A stretch of 64,000 bases of DNA from Nitrospira lenta (GTDB taxonomy: Bacteria; Nitrospirota; Nitrospiria; Nitrospirales; Nitrospiraceae): positions 62,001 to 126,000 of the forward strand of contig NZ_OUNR01000019.1 of NCBI RefSeq assembly GCF_900403705.1, written 5' to 3'. Made by a program: the position numbers and the translations under genes. Positions 1-8,955 of this stretch are shown piece by piece. The notes below the pieces were generated by a model, which was not told where the DNA came from, did no database searches, and saw only the letters and a program-made list of their open reading frames with translations. Position 1 is the first letter of the stretch; each line of letters begins with the position of its first letter.

Positions 1-2
1 CG

Positions 3-968
3 ACGGCCAACTTCCTCGCCAAGGCCGCTCTCGGACTGGCGGATGATGTCCTTTCGACCATGCTCCTTACCAGCCGCTGTCCCTTGATTGTGGTACCAGC
101 CATGGACGGCGACATGTGGACTCATCCCACCGTCCAAGACCATGTCCGGACACTTCGATCACGAGGGGTGACTGTCCTCGACCCGGAGGAAGGGCCGCTC
201 GCTTCCGGGTTGATCGCCCAAGGTCGGCTTGCCGCCGAAACTCGAATCCTGGAAGCCATTGAACAGATTCTCCTCCCGCTCGCCGATTTGAAAGGCCAGA
301 GGATCCTCGTCTCAGCCGGCCCCACGCAAGAAGCCATCGATCCGGTTCGCTACATATCCAATCGCTCGTCTGGAAAGATGGGCTACGCCATTGCGGAAGC
401 GGCCAGAAGCCGAGGCGCCGAAGTCATCCTCGTCAGCGGCCCCACCGCGCTGATACCTCCAGCCGGCATCCGAGTCGTCCCGATTACCACCGCCAAAGAA
501 ATGGCGGAAGCCATGTCGGCTCAATTCGGCTGGTCCTCCATCGTCATCATGGCTGCAGCCGTGGCGGACTTTCTCCCCAAGGCTCCCGCAACTCAAAAGC
601 TGAAAAAGGGAACCGCCGCCGTACCGCCGCTTGAGTTGGAACGGGCCCCCGATATCCTGGCCATGCTCTCGGCCAAACGAACCGCCCAAATCCTGGTCGG
701 CTTCGCCGCCGAGACACAGGACCTCATCGAACATGCAACCGGCAAGCTCACGGCGAAAGGCCTCGATCTGATCGTCGCCAACGATGTGACACAAGCAGGG
801 GCGGGGTTCGGCAGTGAACAAAATGCGGCTATCATCCTCTCTCGCACCGGCACTCGACAGACCTTCGACCTCCGCCCAAAATCACAATTAGCTCACGATA
901 TCCTCTCGGCCATTGTAGAATTTGCGAAGAACGAACCTCGCAAACAGACTCCGGCTTCCGTGCGATAG
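3..968 (+). CDS. coaBC: CoaBC, phosphopantothenoylcysteine decarboxylase / phosphopantothenate-cysteine ligase (5' partial)
   Basis: Bifunctional enzyme making 4'-phosphopantetheine from 4'-phosphopantothenate and cysteine in coenzyme A synthesis; cytoplasmic. The reading frame is open to the left window edge, and the first visible residues (TANFLAKAALGLADD) are internal to the CoaC flavoprotein domain, so the true start lies outside the window. The CoaC part shows PAMDGDMW where the Escherichia coli enzyme has PAMNxxMW, and LASG where it has a cysteine. I recall the PAMD/LASG variant from other phyla, so it need not mean loss of function. The CoaB synthetase part has SAGPTQEAIDPVRYISN, RSSGKMGYA, AAAVADF, KLKK and ANDV. 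It is followed after 8 bp by the TPR gene, so the two are probably co-transcribed. Confidence 0.95.
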   Translation, partial: TANFLAKAALGLADDVLSTMLLTSRCPLIVVPAMDGDMWTHPTVQDHVRTLRSRGVTVLDPEEGPLASGLIAQGRLAAETRILEAIEQILLPLADLKGQRILVSAGPTQEAIDPVRYISNRSSGKMGYAIAEAARSRGAEVILVSGPTALIPPAGIRVVPITTAKEMAEAMSAQFGWSSIVIMAAAVADFLPKAPATQKLKKGTAAVPPLELERAPDILAMLSAKRTAQILVGFAAETQDLIEHATGKLTAKGLDLIVANDVTQAGAGFGSEQNAAIILSRTGTRQTFDLRPKSQLAHDILSAIVEFAKNEPRKQTPASVR

Positions 969-976
969 GAGCCTCA

Positions 977-1804
977 ATGGCATCAGCATCCCGGGCCAAC
1001 GCCGCTGAAATCGATCGCCTGGCCATCACCCTGGCAAAAGACCCTTCTTCCAAAGCCTTTATTCCATTGGCTGAGGAATATGGCAAAGCCGGCATGTGGG
1101 CTGAAGCGGCAGGCGTCCTCGAAGACGGGCTGAAATACTACCCTGGATTTATCACCGCGATGGTTGCGCTGGGGCGCGCCTACGACCAACTCGGCCAACC
1201 GACCAAAGCCAAAGCCATCCTGGAAGAAGCGATCAAGATGAGTCCGGAAAACCTCCGGGCGCATCGAACCTTAGCAAAGATTTACACAGCCGAAGGCGCC
1301 ACCACCCAAGCGCTCCGTTCATGCGATGTCATTCTGGCGCTCAATCCCTTAGATCAAGAATCGCTCTCGCTACGCGCCAGCCTGGGCGCCGCCAGCCCCA
1401 ACGTATCCGAAACATCTACGGCACCGGCTGCAAAAGCATCCATCGTCCAGCCCCAAGCTGCGGTTGAAGCGCCGCCACATACGCCAACGGTTGCAGAACA
1501 GCCAGCCCTCGCGCAAGAAATAGAACCCGCTGCATTCGCGGTGGAATTAGCCCTACCGGACGTCGTAGCCGATGCCACCACCACTATGGCCTCCGCTCTT
1601 GAAGCAGATCCGCCCCAAGCACAAGCCCCGTCACCCGTTGACGCTGTAATGGCAGCTGATCTCGTCATCGAACCGACGCCAGCGCCGTCTCCATCGAGAA
1701 ACCAAATCGCCGCTCGTCGACTGGAGCAGATGCTGCAATCCATCGACGCGCGCCGCCGTGACCGACCTGCTCCCGAAGCCACCGCAGCCGCCTCTCAATC
1801 CTAA
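977..1804 (+). CDS. TPR-repeat protein with Ala/Pro-rich tail
   Basis: 275-residue protein of unknown specific role. The first ~130 residues form about three tetratricopeptide repeats (for example AGMWAEAAGVLEDGLKYYPG, GRAYDQLGQPTKAKAILEEA and AKIYTAEGATTQALRSCD), a protein-interaction scaffold. Residues ~135-250 are low-complexity and rich in Ala, Pro, Glu and Val, probably disordered, and a short basic segment (RNQIAARRLEQMLQSIDARRRDR) lies near the C terminus. No signal peptide is seen, so it is probably cytoplasmic. It starts 8 bp after coaBC and ends just before the promoter of the aroQ operon. The function cannot be assigned from sequence. Confidence 0.85.
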   Translation: MASASRANAAEIDRLAITLAKDPSSKAFIPLAEEYGKAGMWAEAAGVLEDGLKYYPGFITAMVALGRAYDQLGQPTKAKAILEEAIKMSPENLRAHRTLAKIYTAEGATTQALRSCDVILALNPLDQESLSLRASLGAASPNVSETSTAPAAKASIVQPQAAVEAPPHTPTVAEQPALAQEIEPAAFAVELALPDVVADATTTMASALEADPPQAQAPSPVDAVMAADLVIEPTPAPSPSRNQIAARRLEQMLQSIDARRRDRPAPEATAAASQS

Positions 1805-1812
1805 CCAAAGGT

Positions 1813-1841
1813 TTGACCCTCTCCGACAGGGCTGCTAGAAT
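1813..1841 (+). promoter_or_regulatory. Sigma70-type promoter of the aroQ-efp-accBC operon
   Basis: TTGACC (1813-1818) and TAGAAT (1836-1841) are separated by exactly 17 bp. They lie between the TPR gene and aroQ and leave a leader of about 60 nt before the aroQ ATG. Assigned by inspection only. Confidence 0.6.
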
Positions 1842-1909
1842 GCCGCCGCTGAGCAGCTTGTTCGTGCTCCCAATCTTTTTCGCAACTTCGGAGGCAGTGC
1901 GTACCAGCA

Positions 1910-2410
1910 ATGGTTCGAATCCTTGTGCTACATGGGCCCAATCTCAACCTGCTCGGGTCCCGGGAGCAATCTATTTACGGCACGACCACGCTGGATGAAA
2001 TCGATGCCGCCATTGCCCAGGCAGCCGAGAGCTTGAATATTGCAGTCGATACCCGCCAATCGAATGTGGAAGGGGAGTTAGTGACCTGGATCCAGGAGGC
2101 GCGGACGGGTTATCACGGCATCATCATCAATCCGGCCGCCTACACCCATACCAGCGTAGCCATTCGAGATGCCCTAGCCGCCGTCGCCCTGCCGACCGTG
2201 GAAGTGCATCTCTCGAACATTTACCAGCGGGAAGCATTCCGGCATCATTCCTACATCGCAGGCGTGGCGATGGCGCAACTCTCCGGTTTCGGACCAGCCG
2301 GCTATCTCCTCGCCCTCCAGGGCCTCCTCGAACATCTCCTGGAGCAGGGCACTAAAACAGGCGCGGCCGCATCACAACCCGTCCGCCGAACCCGCCGACG
2401 AAAAGCATGA
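1910..2410 (+). CDS. aroQ: Type II 3-dehydroquinate dehydratase
   Basis: Dehydrates 3-dehydroquinate to 3-dehydroshikimate in the shikimate pathway; a dodecameric cytoplasmic enzyme of the AroQ family. The N-terminal signature HGPNLNLLGSRE is followed by the catalytic-loop tyrosine in IYG. QSNVEGELVTWIQEA, NPAAYTHTSVAIRDAL and VEVHLSNIYQREAFRHHS carry the substrate-binding Asn and His residues. At 166 residues it is slightly longer than the usual ~145-150, the surplus being a basic C-terminal tail (PVRRTRRRKA). It is the first gene after the promoter at 1813-1841; efp follows after 44 bp. Confidence 0.95.
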   Translation: MVRILVLHGPNLNLLGSREQSIYGTTTLDEIDAAIAQAAESLNIAVDTRQSNVEGELVTWIQEARTGYHGIIINPAAYTHTSVAIRDALAAVALPTVEVHLSNIYQREAFRHHSYIAGVAMAQLSGFGPAGYLLALQGLLEHLLEQGTKTGAAASQPVRRTRRRKA

Positions 2411-2454
2411 GCACCACGCATTGAATCACCGTGTGAGGACGAAGGGAGTCTGCA

Positions 2455-3015
2455 GTGATTTCGACAGTTGATTTTCGCAATGGCGTTCGCCTCATGGTCG
2501 AAGGCGACCCTTTTTACATCGTCGAGTTTCAGCATGTGAAACCGGGCAAAGGCGGCGCCTTCGTTCGGACCAAACTGAAGAGCTATCTGACCGGCAACTT
2601 ACTCGACCGCACGTTCCGATCCGGCGAGCGCTTCGATGAACCGAAGCTCGATGAACGGGAAATGCAGTTCCTCTATGCCACCGACGACGACTACACCTTC
2701 ATGGATAACGAGAGCTATGAACAGCTCACGTTTGCCAAGAAGACGTTGGGGGAGAACGCGGATCTGATCAAGGAAAACATGCTCGTGAAGATTCTCGTCT
2801 ACGAGCATCGACCGATCGATGTCGAACTCCCCAATTTTATCGAACTCAAAGTCGTGGACGCCGATCCGGGCGTGCGCGGGGACACCGCCTCCGGCGGCAC
2901 CAAGCCCGCCACGGTCGAAACCGGCGCGATCATCAAAGTTCCCCTCTATCTGGAGGTAGGCACCGTGATTAAGATCGACACCCGCACCAGATCCTATGTG
3001 GAGCGCGTCAGGTGA
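2455..3015 (+). CDS. efp: Elongation factor P
   Basis: 186-residue translation factor that binds between the ribosomal P and E sites and relieves stalling at polyproline. The three-domain length is typical. The N-terminal loop carries the conserved lysine in [13 protein letters not shown], the residue that is post-translationally modified in many bacteria; no epmA or epmB is visible nearby. The C-terminal signature [20 protein letters not shown] is intact. The start is GTG, preceded by GAAGGGAG. The stop overlaps the GTG start of accB by 4 bp, so translational coupling is likely. Confidence 0.96.
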   Translation: MISTVDFRNGVRLMVEGDPFYIVEFQHVKPGKGGAFVRTKLKSYLTGNLLDRTFRSGERFDEPKLDEREMQFLYATDDDYTFMDNESYEQLTFAKKTLGENADLIKENMLVKILVYEHRPIDVELPNFIELKVVDADPGVRGDTASGGTKPATVETGAIIKVPLYLEVGTVIKIDTRTRSYVERVR

Positions 3016-3584
3016 GCAAGCGGAAACCGGCTCGTCCGAAAACCAAACAGCCTCGCCCGATCGTGCTGCCTCAGACTTTTCCTGGAATGCAGGGGCAGGC
3101 CGACACGATCTTGACCGGCTCGCAGACCAAGCAGATTCAGGACCTGATCGATCTGCTCCGCCGGAATAATCTGACGGAGTTGGAACTCGAACGGCAGGGC
3201 GTCCGCATCCGCGTGCGGCATGAAGTCGGGATGAAGACCGTCACCACGTCGGTGCAGGAAGCAGCCCCGGCGTCGACACAGTCCGGCAACCAGCCGGCGC
3301 CGTCCTCCGGCCCCTCGGCTGAAGAAACCGCCGGCATGGTCACCATCACCTCGCCGATCGTCGGCACCTTTTATCGGTCGCCGTCGCCCGATGCCGATCC
3401 CTATGTCGAAGACGGGGATTACGTCAAGAAGGGCCAGGTGCTGTGCATCGTCGAAGCCATGAAGCTGATGAACGAAATCGAATCTGAAACCGACGGGCGT
3501 ATCGTGAAGATCCTGGCGGAGAGCACGAAGTCCGTCGAGTACGGACAGGCGCTGTTCCTGATCGATCCCAAAGCGACGCAATAG
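3012..3584 (+). CDS. accB: Biotin carboxyl carrier protein of acetyl-CoA carboxylase
   Basis: Carries the biotin that AccC carboxylates and the carboxyltransferase uses to make malonyl-CoA. The biotinyl domain has the signature EAMKLMNE, with the acceptor lysine at about residue 151. A basic N terminus ([15 protein letters not shown]) and a Pro/Ala/Ser-rich linker (residues ~85-105) precede it. At 190 residues it is a little longer than many homologues because of the N-terminal extension. GTG start; the overlap with efp and the closely following accC indicate one operon. Confidence 0.95.
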   Translation: MSKRKPARPKTKQPRPIVLPQTFPGMQGQADTILTGSQTKQIQDLIDLLRRNNLTELELERQGVRIRVRHEVGMKTVTTSVQEAAPASTQSGNQPAPSSGPSAEETAGMVTITSPIVGTFYRSPSPDADPYVEDGDYVKKGQVLCIVEAMKLMNEIESETDGRIVKILAESTKSVEYGQALFLIDPKATQ

Positions 3585-3616
3585 TTCGCCTCATCGATAC
3601 ACCTCGGAGTGACTGC

Positions 3617-4957
3617 GTGTTCAAGAAAGTTCTGATTGCGAATCGCGGAGAGATCGCCCTTCGGGTCATCCGCGCCTGTAAAGAGCTCGGCATCAAGACC
3701 GTCGCCATCCATTCGGAAGCCGACGCCGCCAGCCTGCACGTCCGCGCCGCCGATGAAAAAGTCTGCGTGGGTCCGGCCGAAGCGGCCCTGAGCTATCGCA
3801 ATATTCCCAATGTCCTGAGCGCGGCGGAAATCTCCGGCGCCGATGCCATCCACCCCGGCTACGGATTCTTGTCCGAGAACGCCCACTTCGCCGAAGTCTG
3901 CGAATCCATCGGCATCAAATTCATCGGCCCGTCGTCCGAGAACATCGCCATGCTCGGCGACAAAGCCAAGGCGCGCGAAATTGTGATGAAGCGCGGCCTG
4001 CCCGTGACCCCCGGCAGCCCCGGCGAACTCCGAAGCGAAGAAGAGGCCCTGCAGGCCGCACAGAAAATCGGTTTCCCCGTCATCATCAAGGCCACCGCCG
4101 GCGGCGGCGGACGCGGCATGCGCGTCGTCAACAAAGCCGAGGACCTGGCCCGCGCGTTTCAAGCCGCCCAGGCCGAAGCCAAATCGACCTTCGGCAACGA
4201 AAGCGTGTATCTGGAACGATATTTCCTTGAACCACGCCATATCGAAGTGCAGGTCATGGCCGACAATCGCGGCCATGTCATCCACCTGGGCGAACGGGAT
4301 TGCTCCATCCAGCGGCGACACCAGAAGCTACTGGAAGAAACTCCGTCACCGGCGATTGATGACAAGCTGCGAAAAGAAATCGGACGCGTCGCGGTCGAAG
4401 CCGTGAAAGCCGCCCACTACCGAAACGTCGGCACGGTGGAATTCCTCCTCGACAAGGATCGCAATTTCTTTTTCATGGAAGTGAACACCCGCATTCAGGT
4501 CGAACATCCGATCACCGAAATGGTGACCGGCGTCGATTTGATTAAGGAACAAATCCGTCTGGCCGCCGGGCTTCCCTTGCCCCTCCGGCAGCAAGACGTG
4601 GTCATGAACGGCCACAGCATGGAATGCCGGATCAACGCCGAAGACCCGGAGAAATTCACGCCATCGCCAGGACTCATTACGAAATACAATCCGCCCGGCG
4701 GATTCGGCGTGCGCGTCGACTCCGTGATGCAAACCGGCGCGATTGTGTCACCGCACTACGATTCGATGATCGCCAAGCTGATCACGCACGGCCGCGACCG
4801 GCAAGAATGCATGGCCCGCATGCGCCGCGCCCTCGATGAATTCGTTATCGAAGGCATCAAGACCACCATCCCGCTCCACCGCCGCATCCTCGACGACCCC
4901 GACTTCCAAAAAGGCCACGTCTCCACGACCTTCTTGGAACGCTTCCTAGCGAGCTAA
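3617..4957 (+). CDS. accC: Acetyl-CoA carboxylase, biotin carboxylase subunit
   Basis: 446-residue ATP-grasp enzyme that carboxylates the biotin on AccB with bicarbonate and ATP; length normal for the family. Visible motifs are the N-terminal [22 protein letters not shown], the glycine-rich ATP-binding loop [10 protein letters not shown], the HIEVQV strand, and the active-site segment [18 protein letters not shown] start, 32 bp after accB. It is the last gene of the aroQ-efp-accB-accC operon; carboxyltransferase genes are not in the window. Confidence 0.96.
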   Translation: MFKKVLIANRGEIALRVIRACKELGIKTVAIHSEADAASLHVRAADEKVCVGPAEAALSYRNIPNVLSAAEISGADAIHPGYGFLSENAHFAEVCESIGIKFIGPSSENIAMLGDKAKAREIVMKRGLPVTPGSPGELRSEEEALQAAQKIGFPVIIKATAGGGGRGMRVVNKAEDLARAFQAAQAEAKSTFGNESVYLERYFLEPRHIEVQVMADNRGHVIHLGERDCSIQRRHQKLLEETPSPAIDDKLRKEIGRVAVEAVKAAHYRNVGTVEFLLDKDRNFFFMEVNTRIQVEHPITEMVTGVDLIKEQIRLAAGLPLPLRQQDVVMNGHSMECRINAEDPEKFTPSPGLITKYNPPGGFGVRVDSVMQTGAIVSPHYDSMIAKLITHGRDRQECMARMRRALDEFVIEGIKTTIPLHRRILDDPDFQKGHVSTTFLERFLAS

Positions 4958-5074
4958 AACCCGCTGCTGAAACTCCACCTCTTGGCTTGAATCAAGAAAT
5001 TCTCGTCTAGGCGAACCAAACTCCCGACAGAGAGATGCAAGGTCAAGCAACGACCCCGGCTCTGCCTCTCAGGG

Positions 5075-5749
5075 CTAGTAGATGCGCCAGATTGGAGCGC
5101 TAGGATCGTGCTTGGGAATATCGGAATCCCGACAGCGGAACTGTCCCTTGTAAATGAATGGAATCTTCATGAAGACGGGAATGCAGGAATCAGTGAGGGT
5201 GGCTTCGACGATCAAAGCCTCTTTGCGAACTTGAATAATCCCGCCATTCTTCAAATACAGTTTGACAAGTCTACAGACAATGCTGGGGTCTGCTCCCTGG
5301 GAAGTGGACTCGCCAACGGCACCTTCATAGCAGACCAAGTTGGGAGACACCGTGATACGTCTCTTGCCGCCGACAGCCATACCATTCAATCCCAAGATGA
5401 TTCCTTGTTGCTGCAAAGACAGGATGCCACTCTCGACAACGTCATTGTGAATGAATACATCACCTTGCATTCCAAAATAGCTGATGGCGGGACCGCGATA
5501 AATGGGCTTGCTATCCCCGGAGGCATAGCGGACTTCGATGTCCGCAGTGACTTTGCGGCCCACGGCAGCGAGGGGGCCGTCACCGATCTTGACATCCTCG
5601 ATCATAAGGAGCTTTCGCTTCAACTGTTCGAGGGCCTGTCGCCATTCGGAGGAAAGTTCGACGGGTTTGTAACCTCCACTTTCTTCACTAATGTAACACC
5701 CAACTTGGGTCATGCCGAGAATAAGAATAATCAAAGCGTGCTTCAGCAT
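5075..5749 (-). CDS. Lipoprotein with FKBP-like peptidyl-prolyl isomerase fold
   Basis: 224 residues from the chosen ATG, which has a GGAGAG Shine-Dalgarno site and opens a lipoprotein signal peptide (MLKHALIILILGMTQVGCYIS, lipobox VGC). An upstream in-frame ATG exists but would bury this signal. The middle resembles FKBP-type isomerases: a start like VKIGDGPLAAVGRKVTADIEVRY and a later GLNGMAVGGKRRITVSPNLVCYEG that matches the family's GMxVGGKRxLxIPPxLAYG. The aromatic active-site residues are not clearly conserved, so catalysis is uncertain and a chaperone-like or structural role is equally possible. It stands alone, convergent with accC and divergent from thiE. Confidence 0.7.
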   Translation of the reverse strand: MLKHALIILILGMTQVGCYISEESGGYKPVELSSEWRQALEQLKRKLLMIEDVKIGDGPLAAVGRKVTADIEVRYASGDSKPIYRGPAISYFGMQGDVFIHNDVVESGILSLQQQGIILGLNGMAVGGKRRITVSPNLVCYEGAVGESTSQGADPSIVCRLVKLYLKNGGIIQVRKEALIVEATLTDSCIPVFMKIPFIYKGQFRCRDSDIPKHDPSAPIWRIY

Positions 5750-5878
5750 AGTCTCTCCTTCGGTAGCCAAACTGTATCGACTGATCGAAAGATGGTCAAC
5801 GAAAGATGTGTCTTCAACGCACCCCTCGCAGTCTGAGCAGTAGCCGCTTGGCTTCGGCCTCCTGTACAATGCGCCTCC

Positions 5879-6529
5879 ATGCGAACCGCACATTCTCTTC
5901 ATCTACTCACCGGGCTCTACCTCATTCTCGATCCGTCGGTGGCATCGACCAGATCGTTACGTGATGCGCTACGGCAATCCGCTCAAGCCGGGGTGAAGAT
6001 CGTTCAATACCGCAATAAGAACGCCTCAATGAAAGAGGCTTACGCGGAAGCGTTGCCACTCAGGAAGCTTGCGGAGGAGTTGGGCGTCCTGTTCATTGTG
6101 AATGACCGCTGCGATTTGGCGCTGGCGGTGGATGCGGACGGGGTACATCTGGGACAGGGAGATCTACCACTCGATCTTGCGAGAAAGGTGATGGGACCGG
6201 ACAAGCTAATCGGCATCTCGACTCACAATGCCGATCAGGTTCGGGAGGCGAGTGCCGGTAAGCCGGACTATCTCGGGTTCGGTCCGATCTTCAAACCGGG
6301 CTCAAAGCAGGATCACGATCCGGTCGTAGGGATTGAAGGCCTGCGGGCGATTCGTACACTCACGTCATTGCCGGTCTTTGCCATCGGCGGGATTGCAGTG
6401 GAGAACGTCGGTGACGTAATGAAGGCAGGCGCGAACGGAGTCGCCGTCATCTCGGCCATTCTGAAAGCACCGGACATCAAGCAAACAGTCAGCGAGTTCC
6501 TCTCACAGATGCCAGCACCAGCTTCGTAA
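5879..6529 (+). CDS. thiE: Thiamine-phosphate synthase
   Basis: Joins HMP-pyrophosphate and the thiazole phosphate to give thiamine phosphate; a 216-residue TIM barrel of normal length. Signatures: VQYRNKNAS (substrate loop), VNDRCDLALAVDADGVHLGQGDLPL (metal and pyrophosphate binding), ISTHNADQ, DYLGFGPIFKPGSK and FAIGGI. The 3' end overlaps the 3' end of bioD on the other strand by 41 bp, so the two genes converge with no room for a separate terminator. Confidence 0.95.
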   Translation: MRTAHSLHLLTGLYLILDPSVASTRSLRDALRQSAQAGVKIVQYRNKNASMKEAYAEALPLRKLAEELGVLFIVNDRCDLALAVDADGVHLGQGDLPLDLARKVMGPDKLIGISTHNADQVREASAGKPDYLGFGPIFKPGSKQDHDPVVGIEGLRAIRTLTSLPVFAIGGIAVENVGDVMKAGANGVAVISAILKAPDIKQTVSEFLSQMPAPAS

Positions 6530-7217
6530 GCTTCTTCATCTCGCTACTCGCTGCCAGCTTTCCTACAGCCCAATCATACCGCGCATCAACGCCAGCCATG
6601 TAGGGGAGTGGTCCTATTACCGGCACTCCGGCAGACTCCCGCAGCAATTCTAGGGTCGAACGTTCCTGTCGTCGTGCCACAGGGGTTTTCGCTGGAACCG
6701 TTTGATTCAATACCAGTGCAAGGATCGGAATCTTGCACGCACGTAATGCATTGAGCGTGAGCATGGCGTGATTCACTCCGCCAAGTCCGGCTCGTCCGAC
6801 AACCAGCACCGGGGCCTTCAGCTTCTCGATCAAATCCAGCACATCGACCGTTGAAGTGATCGGCACATGCACACCACCCGCGCCCTCAACCAATAGGAGA
6901 TCATGCAGTGCTTGCAGCTTGCGATACGCCTGCACGATCGTCGAGATCTTGATCGTTCGCCGTTCAGCCCGGGCGGCATCCAGCGGCGCAACCGGAAGCC
7001 GGAAAGAATAGGGCCGGACAAGATCGAGGGCATCCGAGACCTGCGCCGCCTGTACGAGCCGACCGGCATCGGAGGGTCGGCCTTTCACCACACCGGTTTC
7101 GACCGGCTTCATCACGCCCACAGATAGTCCACGACGGCGCAAGGCCACGGCCAGCGTTGCCGTTGTCAGGGTCTTTCCCACACCGGTATCAGTCGCCGTG
7201 ATAAAGAGAGCCGTCAT
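6489..7217 (-). CDS. bioD: Dethiobiotin synthetase
   Basis: ATP-dependent carboxylation of 7,8-diaminopelargonate to dethiobiotin. The P-loop is at the very N terminus (FITATDTGVGKT), which decides the start at 7217 rather than further upstream. Other family segments are VMKPVETG, LLVEGAGGVHVPI and ALVLNQ. At 242 residues it is normal. It follows the SDR gene by 16 bp on the same strand, so the two form a pair; other bio genes are not in the window. Confidence 0.93.
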   Translation of the reverse strand: MTALFITATDTGVGKTLTTATLAVALRRRGLSVGVMKPVETGVVKGRPSDAGRLVQAAQVSDALDLVRPYSFRLPVAPLDAARAERRTIKISTIVQAYRKLQALHDLLLVEGAGGVHVPITSTVDVLDLIEKLKAPVLVVGRAGLGGVNHAMLTLNALRACKIPILALVLNQTVPAKTPVARRQERSTLELLRESAGVPVIGPLPYMAGVDARYDWAVGKLAASSEMKKLTKLVLASVRGTR

Positions 7218-7233
7218 GCCTTCCTCTCTCGCG

Positions 7234-8007
7234 TCAGACATTCCGGCTGTCGCAATTCCAGACCTGGCCCGACAGATCGTGGAGCTGCGCCATGTGCACA
7301 ATCGTCCTCGCGACCTCTTCAATCGCGGGTGGACGACGGAGTGCATGGTCAGGCCAGTTAGGATCATCGGGCATCGTTCCCTCTGAGAGGCCGGTCCGAT
7401 GCCACCCCGGCAAGACCAGATTCACCCGTACGTTCTGCGGCCCCCATTCCTGCGCCGCTGTCTTGACCAATCCAATCAAGCCTGCCTTCGACGCCGCATA
7501 CGCTGCTTGACCGGCTGATCCATGGTATCCCGCGTGCGAACCGATCACGACAATTGAACCGCCGCCTTGAATCAGCAGGGGAGAGGCCATCGCCTGAAGA
7601 CAATGAAAGGTGCCGGTGAGATTCGTGTGTATGACACTCATCCATGCATCTTCTTGCTGCCGCAGCACCAGACTACTTGCCGCAATCCCTGCATTGCAGA
7701 TAAAGGCGGCCGGCGGTGACGCCTGATCGCTGAACATCTCGACCATCTGTCGAACGGATTCTCCCTCACGCACATCCGCTTGATAGAGACCGCCGGTTCC
7801 ACCGGTCACGCGGACGGCGCGTAACGTCTTGGCAGCCTCTGCCTTCTGCCGGTGATAATGCACCCCGACGTACCAACCGGCTGCCGCAAAGGCCCGGCAA
7901 ATTGCGCGCCCGATACCCCCTGATGCTCCCGTCACCAGGACCGATTGCCGGTTTGGTTTCCGCGTCACCATTCGCGTCGCTGATTTGATTCGCCTTGGGG
8001 AAGCCAT
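7234..8007 (-). CDS. Short-chain dehydrogenase/reductase (FabG-like) in a bioD operon
   Basis: 257-residue classical SDR. The NADP(H)-binding glycine motif is TGASGGIGRA, NAG is present in FICNAGIA, and the catalytic Ser-Tyr-Lys set lies in VVIGSHAGYHGS and YAASK. The start chosen (MASPRR) is the first giving a normal N terminus. It is placed directly before bioD, so a role in reducing a 3-oxoacyl intermediate of pimeloyl synthesis is a reasonable inference, but a general FabG-type function cannot be excluded. Confidence 0.85.
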   Translation of the reverse strand: MASPRRIKSATRMVTRKPNRQSVLVTGASGGIGRAICRAFAAAGWYVGVHYHRQKAEAAKTLRAVRVTGGTGGLYQADVREGESVRQMVEMFSDQASPPAAFICNAGIAASSLVLRQQEDAWMSVIHTNLTGTFHCLQAMASPLLIQGGGSIVVIGSHAGYHGSAGQAAYAASKAGLIGLVKTAAQEWGPQNVRVNLVLPGWHRTGLSEGTMPDDPNWPDHALRRPPAIEEVARTIVHMAQLHDLSGQVWNCDSRNV

Positions 8008-8126
8008 GATGACGGGATTATGTCGGCAGCCATTCGACAACGCAAGCCTGGGGAATCCGCATCGCCCCATGCCTTGCTGCCTCCTCAATGCCTATGGTAC
8101 GGTCCTTCCAACAGAGGAGGATCCTG

Positions 8127-8918
8127 ATGCCGCACGTCCCCCAAGCCTTGCCCCATGTGTTGTCGTCACTCGCGTTGACCGCCGTGCTGTTCGCCGTTGG
8201 ACCATTCGCGACCACGCCGCTGGCAGCAGAGGAGCCCTCGCACATCGACCAATCCGCCGATTACTTTCCCGACCAGATCGGCACCCGCTGGCATTACCGC
8301 GGGCAGATCTCCGAAGGCCCGGTACAGGTGATCGATAATAAGTTCTTCGTCAACACGTCCTCGGTCACTGGAACCAAGAAGCTCAACGGAGTGACGGTCA
8401 CCATCTTCCACGATACGAACCCCGGCAACCACGGTGAATCCGACAGCTACTACCGCCGCGACAGCGTCGGCATGGTGTACTACGGATCCGATCCCGGCAC
8501 GCCGCTGGAACGACAGATCGTGCCCTATCAAATCGTCCGTTTTCCCATCACCATTCCATCGTCGTTTCAGCAATTCAACCGGAGCGGGCTCGACTTCGGC
8601 AGCGATATGGATCGAGACGGCGTGAATGAAAAAGTCGATATGGTCGGCACGACGAGTGCGATCGGTCGCGAAACGATCACCGTCCCGGCCGGAACCTATT
8701 CGAATGCCGTGAAAGTAGAAGCCCGCATGACCATGCAGATCCATCTGTCCGGCGGAGACAGACCGGCCCGTGGCACCGATGTGATGACCGCCTGGTTTGC
8801 CAAAGGGGTCGGGCTGGTTAAATATGTCGAACGGCAGGAATTGTCCGCTTCGAAGGAAGATCGCGGCATGGTGACGGAGATTACCGAAGAGTTGGAAGAA
8901 TTTACGCCGGCTCGCTAG
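8127..8918 (+). CDS. Exported protein of unknown function
   Basis: 263 residues. The ATG at 8127 has a strong AGAGGAGG site; an in-frame ATG upstream lacks one. The N terminus is a signal peptide (hydrophobic LSSLALTAVLFAVGPFA, cleavage near LAAEE). The mature part, beginning with YFPDQIGTRWHYRGQI, contains segments rich in beta-strand character and a NAVKVEARMT stretch, as seen in small secreted proteins of unknown role. No catalytic motif recognised. It converges with putA across a hairpin. Confidence 0.75.
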   Translation: MPHVPQALPHVLSSLALTAVLFAVGPFATTPLAAEEPSHIDQSADYFPDQIGTRWHYRGQISEGPVQVIDNKFFVNTSSVTGTKKLNGVTVTIFHDTNPGNHGESDSYYRRDSVGMVYYGSDPGTPLERQIVPYQIVRFPITIPSSFQQFNRSGLDFGSDMDRDGVNEKVDMVGTTSAIGRETITVPAGTYSNAVKVEARMTMQIHLSGGDRPARGTDVMTAWFAKGVGLVKYVERQELSASKEDRGMVTEITEELEEFTPAR

Positions 8919-8940
8919 CAGGCTGCTCAGGATCAGCCTG
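8919..8940. terminator. Hairpin between convergent genes
   Basis: CAGGCTG, 8-nt loop, CAGCCTG: a perfect 7-bp stem starting right after the stop codon of the exported-protein gene and 16 bp from the putA stop. It could terminate in both directions; no long T run follows. Confidence 0.45.
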
Positions 8941-8955
8941 TAACCTTGTCACGAA

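Noticed and set aside
1909-1925. GGTTCGAATCC, like a tRNA T-loop
   Set aside because: It is the beginning of aroQ; no acceptor or anticodon stem can be formed around it.
6489-6529. Overlap of thiE and bioD as an annotation error
   Set aside because: Both ends are supported by family length; convergent 3' overlaps of this size are acceptable.
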